Assembly (NCBI GenBank): GCA_037974665.1
Contig: CM075773.1
Coordinates: forward strand, 27,559,853 to 27,623,852
Source of the DNA: Ehretia macrophylla
Lineage: Eukaryota > Streptophyta > Magnoliopsida > Boraginales > Ehretiaceae
Reading direction: 5' to 3'
Length of the DNA stretch: 64,000 bases
The notes beneath the pieces are model-generated. The model was not told where the DNA came from and searched no databases. It was given only the letters and a program-made list of their open reading frames with translations. This document shows positions 22,038 through 35,350 of this stretch, in pieces. A program made the translations under genes and the position numbers. Position 1 is the stretch's first letter. Each line of letters opens with the position of its first letter.

Positions 22038-25000
22038 TGTGAGGCCTGACCCCGAATAACGTGTGTTACCTTGATTTGTGTGCCATAGACACCTAATTAT
22101 ATGACCGACCTTGGATTACGTGTCTTGTCTTAGTTTTTGTGCATACCTCGTCATACGTGCCTTGACCTAAAATAGTGTGCCCTAATCCCTGACTCACGTG
22201 CGGTACCTAGAAATACATGCCCTGACCTCGATGTAAGTGCGTTACCTTATTTCGTGTGCCCTAACCTTGAACTGCATACCTTAACTTAGGTTTAAGAGTC
22301 GTACCTCGATTTGCGTGCATTACATTAAATTATGTGCCTTGCATTGGTTTACGTGCATTCACCTAGGATTGCGTGCATTAGTCTTGAAGTCCGTGTCTTA
22401 CCTCGTAGTTCATGTCTACCTCGTGATTCGTGCCCTGTATTGATTTCTGTGTGTGTGTCTCGTAGTGCGTGCCCTCGACTTAGGAAAGCGTGCCACCACG
22501 CTAATCAATAAAGAATCCTACACAAAGTACAAGACAATAAAATAATCCTACACAATCCACTAACTATTATTATAATCCTAATTCAAATCTCTACAAAATC
22601 CACTAACACCTAAATATTATATTTTAAACTCACTACAAGACAAAATCTCACAAACCTCTAAACATACCCTATATTCTATTCTACCTAAAATCCCTAAATA
22701 CCCAACATTCTCTTACACACATGTTAAAATAATTCAAAAGATGACACAAAATCAGATTTTTGCATGCATGTTTAATTCAAAATGATTCTAGACAAGTCAT
22801 GACACAAAAACACTTATCAATGCATAAAAAATTGCCCAAAACCACCTCAATTTCCTCTCATTTTTGACCAAACCACTCATGGCCCATGCTAACATTTCAA
22901 ATTCCACCTTGAAGACACAAAAATTCAGATTTGGAAGCCCAAGGCTGACCACATGCTCAAAAAATTGCAAAAGCCTCATTTTTCTCTCATTTCTCTCACT
23001 TTCCTCACATTTTCTCTCTCTCCCTCTCATTCTCTCTCTCCATTTCGGTTTTGGCTGAGTTCTCTCCACATCTTAGCTCATCTTCATCATCCTATGGTGC
23101 ATCAAGACAAACCACAAGCAAAGAAACTCACCCAAGCAAGCTAGGATGCAAGAAACACACATTCAAGCATTTTGAGTCACCATTTTCGTCCTAGGTGAGT
23201 TTTCTTGGCTTCCATTTATTTTCTTCTTGTTCTAACCTCATGCATGTGTTAAGAGATTGATCACTAAGCTAGGAAAAATAGAGAAACCAAGTTGGAATCT
23301 CGGCTAAGCAAGAAGAAGAAGAGATTTGAAGCTTCAACAAGTTTTTGTGCATCTTTGTGGTTGATTGCTAAGGTGAGGGTTAAAATCTTTTGAAAACTCT
23401 TTAAAAACTCACATGCATGCTCATAAATGTGTGTCTTTGCTTCTGTACTTGAGATATATGGTCGTTCATAAGCTTAAACAACCATGCATGGCAAGATCTT
23501 GGCTTGAAAATGATGCCAGGTGAAGTCGAAATGGATGACAGCTCTCTGACCAGTCTGTTAGAGGTAAGTTTAGCTAATAAAATGATGTTTAAAATGTTTG
23601 AAAATTGGTGGGTGACTATTTTGGACAGTTTTGAACATTTTTCCCAGAAATAGGCGGAAGCTAATTTGGACCCTAAGGTCCTCAAAATGACAAATCATTA
23701 AAATGTGACCAAATCTGGAAATCTGGAAAAATGAATCAGGTTTTGGCAGATGCACTGACCTTGTGGGACGGACCATATTTTACTAAGTAAATGTTGTCCA
23801 AAATGAGTGCAATTTGGTGTGCTGCTATATTTTTCAGTCCTGGACAATTTTGTCAGAAATGGACCAAAGCTAAAACTGAATCTAAGGACCTCAAAAACGT
23901 CAATTTCTGAAAAGTGTACAAATCTGGACAGTTTTGTGCTACCTAACTGTTTCGGCTATAACTAATGATTCTGAACTCCAATTGATGCAAGGTTTGTTTC
24001 TGATTTTAGTTAACTTCTTAAGCTTTAATTTAACATCTTATTTACTGAATTTGGAGATTGTTTGGTTATCCTATTGATTGTGAGAAAACAGCCTATTGCA
24101 GTAAAGATTTTATTTAGCCATGTGCTTGGAAAATTGTTGTAACCTCTCTTGTGACACTAATTGTGTGGAAATGTGGTGTTGGGATGTTATGTGGACTGTT
24201 GTGAGCACTTGAGGATGTTGAATTAAATGATGCAAGACTTGATAATGATCTTGACCATTGCATGTTGACAAATAAGCTTTTCTTGCATCCAAACCCATGT
24301 TGATATCATTGCACGTTGAATAATCTTATCGCTTGGTTGCGTGGACTTCTTAATGAGTTATATAGCCTATTTTACATGTGTTACATGGCTGCCCGTTTGA
24401 TGATCATATGACTCTATATGCCTTTCAAGTGAAATTACTTGTGTTATCGTGCCTTGTTTGACTACTTGACAACGTGCGATCTTATAACTGTTCGGAGGCA
24501 ACGTACTTTGTTGTCTTCCTAAGGTGATATGTTTAATGTTATAAATGTGCATTGCATACAAGGTTGCAACCTTTCGTGTGGCATGGTAGCGTTTCACGTC
24601 CGCCGGGCGGCATCGGGCTTGCCGGTGTTACCGTGACTACCATGATCCAATTCCCTCTCTCGCTTGGTATTCACCCTTGGAGAGTTGGGTCGTAGGATTT
24701 CGGGGTACATCCGGAGTACACCCACCTGGCGTGTTTTGGGGATGAATTAAAGTCGGCCGCAACTCCTGTTACTTGACTTGATCTGAGAGCAAAAGCTCAC
24801 CGTATCCTTTTTATTATGTGTATAAGTACTCCCACTTGGTTCCTAGAGAACCTCGGGGAGGAAAGATCGGTATTTCTATTCTGTACTTGTATTTCTGTAC
24901 TTGTATTTCTGTTACATTCATGTGTGAGAAAGGGAATTTGATAAGTTTAACCGGAAAATGAGTTTCAAAACTTATTTCTCGTTCCCCCTCGCTGAGTTCA

Positions 25001-25722
25001 TAAGGACTCACCCTCTTTTATCATCTCAGGTGAAGAAGAACAGGTACAGGAACCCGAGGACGGTGTGCCTAATGATGAACCTCTGGAGTGAATGCCTGTC
25101 ATTGCTTATTTTGCTTGATTGTGACTACTTGTGAACTTTTGCTAGTAGAAGACTATTTCCCCTACGTTATTTGTTGTTTGTGATGTAATAGACCCCCGTT
25201 GTAATTTGGGGTCTAATTTTGGTTTGTACTTATATTAAGTAGACTGATACTAGACATACTATGATCGTTTTGCTTTTATTATCACTAGTATCTATCATAG
25301 GTTATGATGCTTAGCTAAGGAATAGGCAAACGAACTTATCCAATCTCAACAGGTACTCGCTAATATGCTAAGATCAACAGGTACATTTTGAAATGAGGAT
25401 AAATGGACAAACGAGACATGGTATCATGCTAGGTTATAAATCTAACGGGACGTCGAAATAACCAATAAGCAATTCAATTGATGATAAAATAGTAAACTCT
25501 AGTCGGGAATGAACTTGAATTGAAAGTTTGAGGCTGTTAGAAAATTTAGGTCAAAACAAAGAGCCCAATTACAGCCGTTATGTTACCGGATTTCCGGAAA
25601 ATTTTGGAGTCTAGAATAAAATGTTAAGTGTAAACCTCCTAGAATGATTAAGAATGTGAAACAACTTGAATGTTTAGATCACACCCTAGTCTAACATTTA
25701 TAGGTCGGGTTGGGGCGTGACA
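22038..25722 (+). repeat. 3' LTR of element 2
   Basis: 3685 bp, the more complete of the pair. Contains the repeat block (22038-22495), CT tract (about 23005-23043), palindrome AAGGTTGCAACCTT (24560-24573) and hairpin (25190-25214), in the same order as the other LTRs. Confidence 0.94.
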
Positions 25723-25727
25723 ACAGA
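25723..25727. repeat. Target-site duplication, right (ACAGA)
   Basis: Matches 15753-15757 exactly and runs on into the 5S spacer (GACCTGGTCACAAGC). Confidence 0.93.
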
Positions 25728-25879
25728 GACCTGGTCACAAGCCCCACACCCTCGGTTTGCGGGCCCAACCTCTACGTGAAGCGAAGTTGTCTTGCCCAAG
25801 CTGTCGTGGGATTTGGTAATAGAAATGTGGTGGATAAAGCATCTTGGCAACCAAAACCGGGGCAAAAAAAATTGTAAAA

Positions 25880-25999
25880 GGGGGTGCAACACGAGGACTT
25901 CCTAAGGGGTCACCTATCTTATTACTACTTTTGCCCAAGCATCCTTAACTTCGAAATTATGATGGGATCCGGTGCATTAGTGCTGATATGATCGCACCG
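25880..25999 (-). rRNA. 5S rRNA: 5S rRNA gene copy 9 (diverged)
   Basis: About 14 differences, hitting the A-box (57, 58), intermediate element (68, 70) and C-box (81, 85). Probably not transcribed well. Confidence 0.95.
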
Positions 26000-26550
26000 G
26001 CCATGTTGAGGGCACAAATCCTTTATTTGTTGACGGTTCACAGTCCCAGCCCAGAGAGATGGCCCATCCAAAAGAACCAATGGGCTTAACGACAACCCAT
26101 CAGCTTCAACAACGCAGTATCCTCGCAAGACGTGATATCGATGCGCTGTAGGGCCCTCTAATGTCCTGCGAGTTAGGTTGTCCTCTTTTTAACAGCTCAC
26201 GACGTACGATCCAGGATGAAACAACAGAGCAAAAGAAGAAAAGTGGCCAGAGACTAATGAAAACTATCGATTTGGGGATCCAAAAATGGGCGTAGCTTGC
26301 TGTCCCTATCGTAGTGCTCTTGGAGAGTTTTCCATTGATATGCCGTGCACTGCGTAACTCCTTACGGATCAAAAGGTATGGACATCGGAGGGACGGAGAC
26401 TTGGTCACAAGCCCCACGCCCTGGGTTTGTAGGTCCAGCCTCTACGTGAAGTGAAGTTGTCTTGCCCAAGGTGCCGTGGGATTCGGTAAAAGAAATGTGG
26501 TGGATAATGCATCTTGGCAACCCTAACCGGGGCAAAAAAAATTGAAAAGG

Positions 26551-26670
26551 GGGGGTGGAACTTGAGGACTTCACAGGGGGTCACCCATCTTAGTACTACT
26601 CTCACCCAAGCACGCTTAACTTCGGAGTTCTAATGGGATCCGGTGCATTAGTGCTGGTATGATTGAACCC
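26551..26670 (-). rRNA. 5S rRNA: 5S rRNA gene copy 10
   Basis: About 9 differences (5, 7, 39, 67, 81, 98, 108, 109, 113). Confidence 0.97.
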
Positions 26671-27230
26671 GTCATGCTGAGGGCACAAATCCTTTATGTG
26701 TTAACGGTTCACAGTCCCAGCCCAGAAAGATGGCCCATTCAAAAGGCCCAATGGGCTTAATGACAACCTATCCGCTTTAACAACGCAGTATCCTTGCAAG
26801 ACGTGATATCGAAGCATTGTAGGGCCCTTTAATGTCCCGCAAGTTAGGTTGTCGTCCCTTTAACAGCTCACGACGTAGGATTCGTAATGGAAAAACCGAG
26901 CAAAAGGAGAAAAGTGGCCCAAAATTGATGAAAATGCATGATTTTGGGCTCTGAAAATTGGAACAGCCGAGTAGGCTTGCTACCCCTTTTTGTAGAACTC
27001 TGGGAGAGCTTTCCAACGGTATGTTGTGCACCATGTAACTCCTTACGGATCAAAATTGATGGGCACCGGAGCGACGAAGACCTGGTCACAAATTCCACGC
27101 CCTAGGTTTGCGGGCCCAGCCTCTGCGTGAAGCGAAGTTGTCTTGCCCATGGTGCCATGGGATTCGATAACAGAAATGTGGTGGATAAAGCATCTTGGCA
27201 GCCTTAACCGGGGCAAAAAAAATTGAAAAA

Positions 27231-27350
27231 TGGGGTGAAACACGAGGACTTCGCACGGGGTCACCCATCCTAGTACTACTCTCACCCAAGCACGCTTAAC
27301 TTCGGAGTTCTAATGGGATTCGGTGCATTAGTGCTGGTATGATCGCACCC
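27231..27350 (-). rRNA. 5S rRNA: 5S rRNA gene copy 11
   Basis: About 7 differences (31, 39, 67, 95, 98, 113, 120). The spacers downstream of copies 11 and 12 share rare variants, for example a TTCGTAATGG stretch, so these units are local duplicates. Confidence 0.97.
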
Positions 27351-27910
27351 GTCATATTGAGGGCACAAATTATTTATGTGTTGATGGTTCACAGTCACAG
27401 CCTAGAGAGATGGCCCATTCAAAAAGCCCAATGGGCTTAATGACAACACATCCGCTTCAACAACACAGCATCCTCGCAAGACGTGATATCAACGCTTTGT
27501 AGGGCCCTCTAATGTCCTGCGAGTTTAGTTGTCGTCCTTTTAACAGCTCACGATGTACGATTCGTAATGGAAAAACAGAGCAAAAGAAGAAAAGTGACCC
27601 GAAACTGATGAAAATGTATGATTTTGGGCTCTGAAAACATGCACAACCGAGCAGGCTTGCTACCCCCTTTCGTAGAACTCTCGGAGAGCTTTCCAATTGT
27701 ATGATGTGCACCATGTAACTCCTTACGGATCAAAATTTATGGGCACCGGAACGACAGAGACCTGGTCACAAATCCGACGCCCTAGGTTTGCGAGCCCAGC
27801 CTCTACTCGAAGCGAAGTTGTCTTCCCTAAGGTGCCGTGGGATTCGGAAATAGAAATGTGGTGGATAAAGCATCTTGGCAAGCCTAACCGGGGCAAAAAA
27901 AATTGAAAAT

Positions 27911-28030
27911 GGGGGTCCAACACGAGGACTTCTCAGGAGGTCACCCATCCTAGTGCTACTCTCGCTCCAGCACACTGAACTTCGGAGTTCTAATAGGATT
28001 CGGTGCATTAGTGCTGGTATGATCAGACCC
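27911..28030 (-). rRNA. 5S rRNA: 5S rRNA gene copy 12 (diverged)
   Basis: About 13 differences, four of them in the A-box stretch (54, 57, 63, 65). Likely a pseudogene. Confidence 0.95.
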
Positions 28031-28589
28031 GTCAAGTTGAGGGCACAAATCCTCTATGTGTTGACGGTTCACAGTCCCAGCCTAAAGAGATGGCCCATTC
28101 AAAAAGACCAATGGACTTAAAGTCAACCCATCCGCTTCAACAACACAGCATCCTTGCAAGACATGATATCAACGCGTTGTAGGGCCTTCTAGTGTCCCAC
28201 GAGTTAGGTTTTCGTCCTTTTAATAGCTCACGACGTACGATCCGGGATGAAAAAATAGAGCAAAAGATGAAAAGTGGCACGAAACTGATGAAAACGATCG
28301 ATTTTGGGATCCAAAAATGGGCGAAGCAGAGCAGGCTTGCTGCCCCAGTCGTAGAGCTCTCGCAGAGGTTTCCCACGGTATGTTGTGCACCACGTAACTC
28401 CTTACAGATCAAAAGTTATAGGCATTGGAGCGACGGAGACCTGGTCATAAGCCCCACGCCCTGGGTTTGCGGGCCCAACCTCTACCTGAAGCAAGGTTGT
28501 CTTGCCCAAGGTGCCATGGGATTCGATAATAGATATGTGGTGGATAAAGCATCTTGGCAACCCTAATCGGGGCAAAAAAAATTGAAAAG

Positions 28590-28708
28590 AGGGGTGCAAC
28601 ACGAGGACTTCCCAAGGGTCAACTACCCTAGTATTACTCTCGCCCAAGCATGCTTAACTTCGGAGTACTGATGGGATACAGTGCATTAGTGCTGGTATGA
28701 TCGCACCC
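28590..28708 (-). rRNA. 5S rRNA: 5S rRNA gene copy 13 (119 nt)
   Basis: One base short in the stretch near positions 91-95, plus about 9 substitutions, three of them clustered in the C-box region. Confidence 0.95.
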
Positions 28709-29265
28709 GTCATGTTGAGGGCACAAATCCTTATGTGCTGAAGGTTCAAAGTCTCAACCCAGAGAGATGGCCTATTCAAAAGGCCAAATGGGCTTAACGA
28801 CAACCCATCCACTTCTACAACGTAGTATCCTCGCAAGATGTGATATCGACGAGTTGTAAGGCCCTCTATTCTCCTGCGAGTTAGGTTGTTGTACTTTCAA
28901 CAACTCACGAAGTACAATCCGGGTCGGAAAAATAGAGCAAGAGTAGAAAAGTGGCCCGAAACTAATGAAAACGTTAGATTTTGGGCTCCAAAAATGGCGC
29001 AGCTGAGCAAGCTTGATGCCCCCGTCGAAGAGCATTTGGAGATAATTCCAACAGTATGTTGTATGCCGAGTAACTCCTTACGAATCAAAAGTTATGGGCA
29101 CTGGAGCGACAAAGACCTGGTCATAAACCCAACGCCCTAGGTTTGCGGGCCCAACCTCTACGTGAAGCGAAGTTGTCTTGCCCAAGGTGCCGTGGGATAC
29201 GGAAATAGAAATGTGGTGGATAAAGTATCTTGGCAAGCCTAACCTGGGAAAAAAAAATTGAAAAG

Positions 29266-29385
29266 GGGGGTGCAACACGAGGACTTCCCCGGAGGTCACC
29301 CATCTTAGTGCTGCTATAGCCCAGGCATGCTTAACTTCGGAGTTCTAATGGTATCCGGTGCATTAGTACTGGTATGATCGCACCC
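29266..29385 (-). rRNA. 5S rRNA: 5S rRNA gene copy 14
   Basis: About 12 differences, with a cluster at 68-76 covering the intermediate element. Confidence 0.95.
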
Positions 29386-29943
29386 GTCATGTTGGGGGCA
29401 CAAATCCTCTATATGTTGACGGTTCACTGTCCCAGCCCAGAGAGATGACCTATTCAAAAGGCCCAATGGGCTTAATGACAACCCATCCGCTTCAACGGCA
29501 CAGCATACTCGCAATACGTGATATCGATGCATTGTAGGGCCCTGTAATGTCCCGCGAGTTAGGTTGTCGTCCTTTTAACAGCTCACGACATACGATCGGG
29601 GATGTAAAAATAGAACAAAAGAAGAAAAGTAGCCTGAAACTGATGAAACGTAAGCTTTTGGGCTCTTAAAACAAGCTCAGCAAAGCAAGCTTGCTGCCCC
29701 CGTCATAGAACTCGCCGAGAGCTTTCCAACGGTATGCTGTGCACTGCGTAACTCCTTACGGATCAAAAGTTATGGGCACCGGAGAGACGGAGACCTAGTC
29801 ACAAGCCCCACGCCCTCGGTTTGCGGGCCCTACCTCTATGTGAAGCGAAGTTGTCTTGCCCAAGGTGCCATGGGATTCGGTAATAGAAATGTGGTGGATA
29901 TAGCATCTTGGCAACCCTAATCGGGGCAAAAAAAATTGAAAAG

Positions 29944-30063
29944 GGGGGTGCAACACGAGGACTTCCCTGGGGGTCACCCATCTTAGCACTACTCTCGCAC
30001 AAGCACACTTATCTTCGGAGTTTTGTTGGGATCCGATGCATTAGTACCGGTATGATCGCACCC
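29944..30063 (-). rRNA. 5S rRNA: 5S rRNA gene copy 15
   Basis: About 11 differences, including 52 and 57 in the A-box region and 16, 18 near the 5' end. Confidence 0.96.
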
Positions 30064-30623
30064 GTCATGTTGAGGGCACAAATCCTTCATGTGTTGACGG
30101 TTCACAGTCCTAGCCCAAAGAGATGGCCCATTCAAAAGGCCCATTGGGCTTAACGACAACCCATCCACTTCAACAATACAGTATCCTTGCAAGACATAAT
30201 ATCGACGCATTGTAGGGCCCTCTAATGTCCCGCAGGTTAGGTTGTCATACTTTGAACGACTCATGACATATGATCCAGGACGGAAAAACAGAGCAAAAGA
30301 AGAAAAGTGGCCCGAAACTGATGAAAATATTCGATTTTGGGCTCCAGAAACGGGCGTAGCCGAGCAAGCTTAATGCCCCCATCGTAGAGCTTTCGGAGAG
30401 CTTTCCAACGGTATGTTGTGCGCCGCGTAACTCCTTACGGATCAAAAGTTATTGGCACCGGAGCGATGGAGACCTGGTCACAAGCCCTACTCCCTCGGTT
30501 TGCGGGCCTAGCCTCTACGTGAAGCGAAGTTGTCCTGCCCAAGGTGCCGTGGGATTCGGTAATAGAAATATGGTGGATAAATCATCTTGGCAAGCCTAAC
30601 CGAGGCAAAAAAAAATTGAAAAG

Positions 30624-30743
30624 GGGGGTGCAACACGAGGACTATCCAGGGGTTCACACATCCTAGTACTACTCTCGCCCAAACACGCTTAACTTCGGAG
30701 TTTTGATGGGATCCGGTGCATTAGTGCTGGTATGATCGCACCC
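30624..30743 (-). rRNA. 5S rRNA: 5S rRNA gene copy 16 (well preserved)
   Basis: About 6 differences (41, 61, 86, 91, 99, 100). The first 40 nucleotides match the majority fully. Confidence 0.97.
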
Positions 30744-31279
30744 ATCACGTTGAGGGCACAAATCCTTCATGTGTTGATGGTTCACAGTCCCAGCCCAAAG
30801 ATATGGCCCATTCAAAAGGCTTAATAGACTTAACGACAACCCATCCGCTTCAACAACGCAGTATCCTCGTAAGACGTGATATCGACGCGTTGTAGGGACC
30901 TCTAATGTCCAGCGAGTTAGGTTGTCGTCCTTTTAACAACTCGCGACGTATGATCCGGGATGGAAAAATTGAGCAAAAGAAGAAACGTTCGACTTTGGGC
31001 TCCAAAAACGGGCGCAGCCAAGCAGGCTTGCTACCCCCGTCATAGAGCTCTCAGAGTGCTTTCCAACGGTTTGCTTGCGCTGCATAACTTCTTACGGATC
31101 AAAAGTTATGGGCACCGGAGTGACGGAGACCAGGTCACAAGCCCCACATCCTAAGTTTGCGTGCCCAACCTCTATGTGAAGCGAATTTGTCTTGCCCAAG
31201 GTACCGTGGGATTCAGTAATTGAAATGTGGTGGATAAAGTATCTTGGCAACCTTAACCGGGGCAAAAAAAATTGAAAAC

Positions 31280-31399
31280 GGAGATGCAACACGAGGACTT
31301 CCTAGGGGGTCAATCATCCTAGTACTACTATCGCCCAAGCACGCTTAACTTCGGAGTTTTGATGGAATCCAGTGCATTAGTACTGGTATGATCCCACCC
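31280..31399 (-). rRNA. 5S rRNA: 5S rRNA gene copy 17
   Basis: About 11 differences. The spacer between copies 16 and 17 is ~22 bp shorter than usual near 30980, where the stretch before ACGTTCGA is missing. Confidence 0.96.
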
Positions 31400-31958
31400 G
31401 TCACGTTGAGGGCATAAATCCTTCATGTGTTGACGGTTCACAGTCCCAGCCAAGAGATGTTGCCCATTCAAAAGGCCCAATGGGCTTAACGACAACCCAT
31501 ATGCTTCAATGACACAGCATCCTCGCAAGACGTGATATCGACGCGTTGTAGGGCCCTCTAATTTCCCGCGAGTTAGGTTGTCATCCTTTTAGCAACTCGC
31601 GACGTACGATCTAAGATGGAAAAACAGAGCAAAAGAAGAAAAGTGGCTCCAAACTGATGAAAACGTACGATTTTGGGATCCAAAAACTGGCGCAGCCTAG
31701 CAGGCTTCCTACCCCCGTCGTAGAGCTATCAGAGAGCTTTAGAACGTTATGCTGTGCGCCACGTAACTCCTTACAGATCAAAAGTTATGAGCACCAAAGC
31801 GATGGAGGCCTGGTCATAAGCCGCACGCCCTCGGTTTACGGGCCCAGCCTCTACGTGAAGCGAAGTTGTCTTGCCCTAGGTGCCGTGGGATTGGGTAATA
31901 GAAATGTGGTTGATAAAGCATCTTGGCAAGCCAAACCGGGGCAAAAAAATTTGAAAAG

Positions 31959-32078
31959 GGGGGTGCAACACGAGGACTTCCCAGGGAGTCACCCATCCTA
32001 GTACTACTCTCGCCTAATCACGAATAACTACGCAGTTCTGATGGGATCCGGTGAATTAGTGCTTGTATGATCGCACCC
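31959..32078 (-). rRNA. 5S rRNA: 5S rRNA gene copy 18
   Basis: About 9 differences, mostly packed between 46 and 64, so the A-box is badly altered while the rest is clean. Confidence 0.96.
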
Positions 32079-32637
32079 GTCATGTTGAGGGCACAAATCC
32101 TTTATGTGGTGACGGTTCACTGTCCCAGCCTAGAGAGATGGCCCATTTAAAAGGCCAAATGGGCTAAACGACAACCCATCTGCTTCAACAACGCAGTATC
32201 CTCGCATTACGTGATATCGACACGTTGTAGGGCCCTCTAATGTCCCGCAAGTTAGGTTGTTGTCCTTTGAACATCTCACGATGTACGAACCAGGATGAAA
32301 AAATAGAGTAAAAGAATAAAATTGGCCAGAATAGGATCAAAACTTTCGATTTTGGGATCAAAAAATGGGTGCAGCCTAGAAGGCTTGCTGCCCCAATCGT
32401 AGAGCTCTCAGAGAGCTTTCCAACGGTATGATATGTGCCGCGTAACTCCTTATAGATCAAAAGTTATGGGCACCGGAGCGACTAAGACCTGGTCACAAGC
32501 CCGACGCCATAGGTTTGCGGGCCCAGCCTCTACGTGAAGCGAAGTTGACTTTCCCAAGGTGCCAAGGCATTCGGTAATAGAAATGTTGTAGATAAAGCAT
32601 CTTAGCAACCCTAACCGGGGCAAAAAGAATTTAAAAG

Positions 32638-32757
32638 GCAGGTGCAACACGAGGACTTCCCAGGGGGTCACCCATCCTAGTACTACTCTCGCCCAAGCAC
32701 GCTTAACTTCAGAGTTTTGATGGTATACGGTGCATTAGTGGTGGTATGATCGCACCC
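32638..32757 (-). rRNA. 5S rRNA: 5S rRNA gene copy 19
   Basis: About 7 differences. Nucleotides 48-117 match the majority, so the internal promoter region is intact. Confidence 0.97.
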
Positions 32758-33315
32758 GTCATGTTGAGGGCACAAATCCCTTATGTGTTGACGGTTCACT
32801 ATCCCAGCCCAGAGAGATGACCCATTTAAAAGGCCCAATGGACTAAACGAAAACCCAACTGCTTCAACAACGCAGTATCCTTGCATGACATGATATCGAC
32901 GCGTTGTAGGGCCCTCTAATGTCCCGCGAGTTAGGTTGTAGTCCTTTTAACAGCTCACAAGGTACGATCCGAGACGGAAAAATAGAGCAAAAGAAGAAAA
33001 GTGGCCCGAAACTGATGAAAACGCACGATTTTTAGCTCTGAAGACTGGCGTAGCCGAGCAGTCTTGCTGCCCCCGTCGTAGAACTCTCAAAGAGCTTTCC
33101 AACGGTATGCTGTGCGCCACGTAACTCCTTCTGGATAAAGGGTTATGGGCACCGAGGCGACGGAGACCTGGTCACAAGCCCCACACTCTAGGTTTGCGGA
33201 CCCAGCCTCTGCATGAATGAACTTGTCTTGCCCATGGTGCCGTGGGATTTGGTTATAGAAATCTGGTTAATAAAGCATCTTGGCATCCCTAACAGGGGCA
33301 AAAAAAATTGAAAAA

Positions 33316-33434
33316 GCGTGTGCAACATGAGGACATTCCAGGGGTCACCCATCCTAGTACTACTATCGCCCAAGCACGGTTAACTTCGGAGTTCTGATGG
33401 GATCCTGTACATTAGTGTTGGTATGAGCGCACCC
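33316..33434 (-). rRNA. 5S rRNA: 5S rRNA gene copy 20 (119 nt)
   Basis: One base short, with about 10 substitutions. First member of a recurring three-unit series (20-22, 24-26, 31-33). Confidence 0.95.
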
Positions 33435-33992
33435 GTCATGTTGAGGGCACAAATCCTTTATGTGTTGACGGTTCGCAGTCCTAGCCAAGAGAGATGGCCC
33501 ATTCAAAAGGCCCAATGGGCTTAACGACAACCTATCCGCTTCAACAACGCAGCATCCTCGCAAGATGTGATATCGACGCATTGTAGGGCCCTCTAATACC
33601 CCGTGAGTTAGGTTGTCATCCTTTTAACAGCTCACGACGTACGATCCGGGATAGAAAAATAGAGCAAAAGAAGAAAAGTGGCCCGAAATTGATGAAAACG
33701 TACGATTTTGGGCTCTAAAAACTGGCACAACCGAGCAGGCTAGTTCCCACGTCATAGAGCTCTTGGAGAGCTTTCCAACGGCATGCTGGACGCTGCGTAA
33801 CTCCTTACGGATCAAAAGTTATGGGCACCGGAGCGACGGAGACTTGGTTCGAAGCCCTACGCCCTCGGTTTGCAGGCCCAGCCTCTACGTGAAACGAAGT
33901 AGTCTTGCCCAAGGTGCCGTGGGATTCGGTATTAGAAATGTGGTGGATAAAGTATCTTGCCAACCCTAGCCGGGGCAAAAAATATTGAAAAG

Positions 33993-34112
33993 TATGGTGC
34001 AACAAGAGGACTTCCCAGGGGGTCACCCATCCTAGTACTACTCTCACCCAAGCACGTTTAACTTTTGAGTTCTGATGGGGTGCCGTACATTTGTGCTTGT
34101 ATGATCGCACAC
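33993..34112 (-). rRNA. 5S rRNA: 5S rRNA gene copy 21 (diverged)
   Basis: About 15 differences, including 26, 29, 31 and 33. Shares the second-nucleotide change and the position-108 change with copies 25, 32 and 52, marking one subtype. Confidence 0.95.
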
Positions 34113-34671
34113 ATCATGTTGAGGGCACAAATCCTTTATGTGTTGACGGTTCACAGTCTCAGCCTAAAGAGATGGCCCATTCAAAAGGCCCAATGGGCTT
34201 TACGACAACCCATCCACTTCAACAATGTAGTATCCTCGTAAGATGTAATATCGACGTGTTATAGTGCCCTGTAATGTCCCGCGAGTTAGGTTGTTGTCCT
34301 TTTAACAGTTCACAATGTACGATCCGGGACGAAAAAACAGAGTTAAAGAATAAAAATGGCTTAAAACTGATGAAAACGTTCAATTGTGGGATCCAAAATT
34401 GGGCACAGAGGTGCATGCTTGCTACCCCTGTCATAGAGCTCTTGGAGAGCTTTCCAAAAGTATGCTGTGCGCCGTGTAACTCCTTACGGATCAAAAGTTA
34501 TGGGCACGGGAGCGATGGAGACACGGTCACAAGACCCACACCCTCGGTTTGCGGGCCCAGCCTCTACGTGAAGTGAAGTTGTCTTGCCCAATGAGTCATG
34601 GGATTTGGCAATAGAAATGTGGTGGATAAAGCATCTTGGCAACCCTAACCGGGGCAAAAAAAATTGAAACG

Positions 34672-34791
34672 GGGGGTGCAACACGAGGACTTCCCAAGGG
34701 GTCACCCATCCTAGTACTACTCTTACCCAAGTATGCTTAACTTTGGAGTCCTGATGGGATCCGGTACATTAGTGCTGGTATGATCGAACCC
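34672..34791 (-). rRNA. 5S rRNA: 5S rRNA gene copy 22
   Basis: About 9 differences. Its spacer on the 3' side has the TTATAGTGCC and AGGTGCA variants also found with copies 26 and 33. Confidence 0.97.
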
Positions 34792-35350
34792 GTCATGTTG
34801 AGGGCACAAATCCTTTATGTGTTGATGGTTCACAGTCCCAGCCCAGAGAGATGACCCATTCAAAAGGCCCAATGGGCTTAACGACAACCCATCCGCTTTG
34901 ACAACACAGCATCTTTACAAGACGTGATATCGACACATTGTAGGGCCCTCTAATGTCCCGCGAGTTAGATTGTCCTCCATTGAACAGCTCATGACGTACT
35001 ATCTGGGACGGAAAAACAGTGCAAAAGAAGAAACGTGTCCTGAAACTGATGAAAATGTTAAATTTTGGGATCTAAAAACAAGCATAGCCAAGAAGGCTTA
35101 TAGCCCCCGTCATAGAGCTCTCGGAGAGCTTTCTAACGGTATGCTGTGCGCCGCGTAACTCCTTACGGATCAAAAGTTATGGGCACCGGAGTGACGGAGA
35201 CTTGGCCCCAAGCCCCATGCCCTCAGTTTGCGGGCCCAGCCTCTACGTGAAGCCAAGTTGTCTTGCCCAAGGTGCCATGGGATTCGGTATTAGAAATGTG
35301 GTGAATAAAGTATCTTGGCAACCCTAACGGGGGCAAAAAGTATTGAAAAT

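Larger units (their letters stand above)
15758..25722 (+). mobile_element. LTR retrotransposon, non-autonomous, structurally complete (element 2)
   Basis: A 9965-bp element with 5' LTR 15758-19144, internal region 19145-22037 and 3' LTR 22038-25722. It sits in a 5S spacer and is flanked by perfect 5-bp duplications ACAGA (15753-15757 and 25723-25727). It has a primer site and a polypurine tract but no gag or pol that I can recognise, so it fits a large retrotransposon derivative (LARD). A hand count over ~237 aligned LTR bases (from 17540 and 24118) gives about 5 differences (~2%), pointing to an insertion on the order of a million years ago under commonly used plant rates. The LTRs differ in length by ~300 bp. 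Confidence 0.95.

Noticed and set aside
15758-25722. A host gene inside the ~10-kb insertion
   Set aside because: The whole insertion is accounted for by LTR, internal region and LTR between perfect target duplications, with no long frame.
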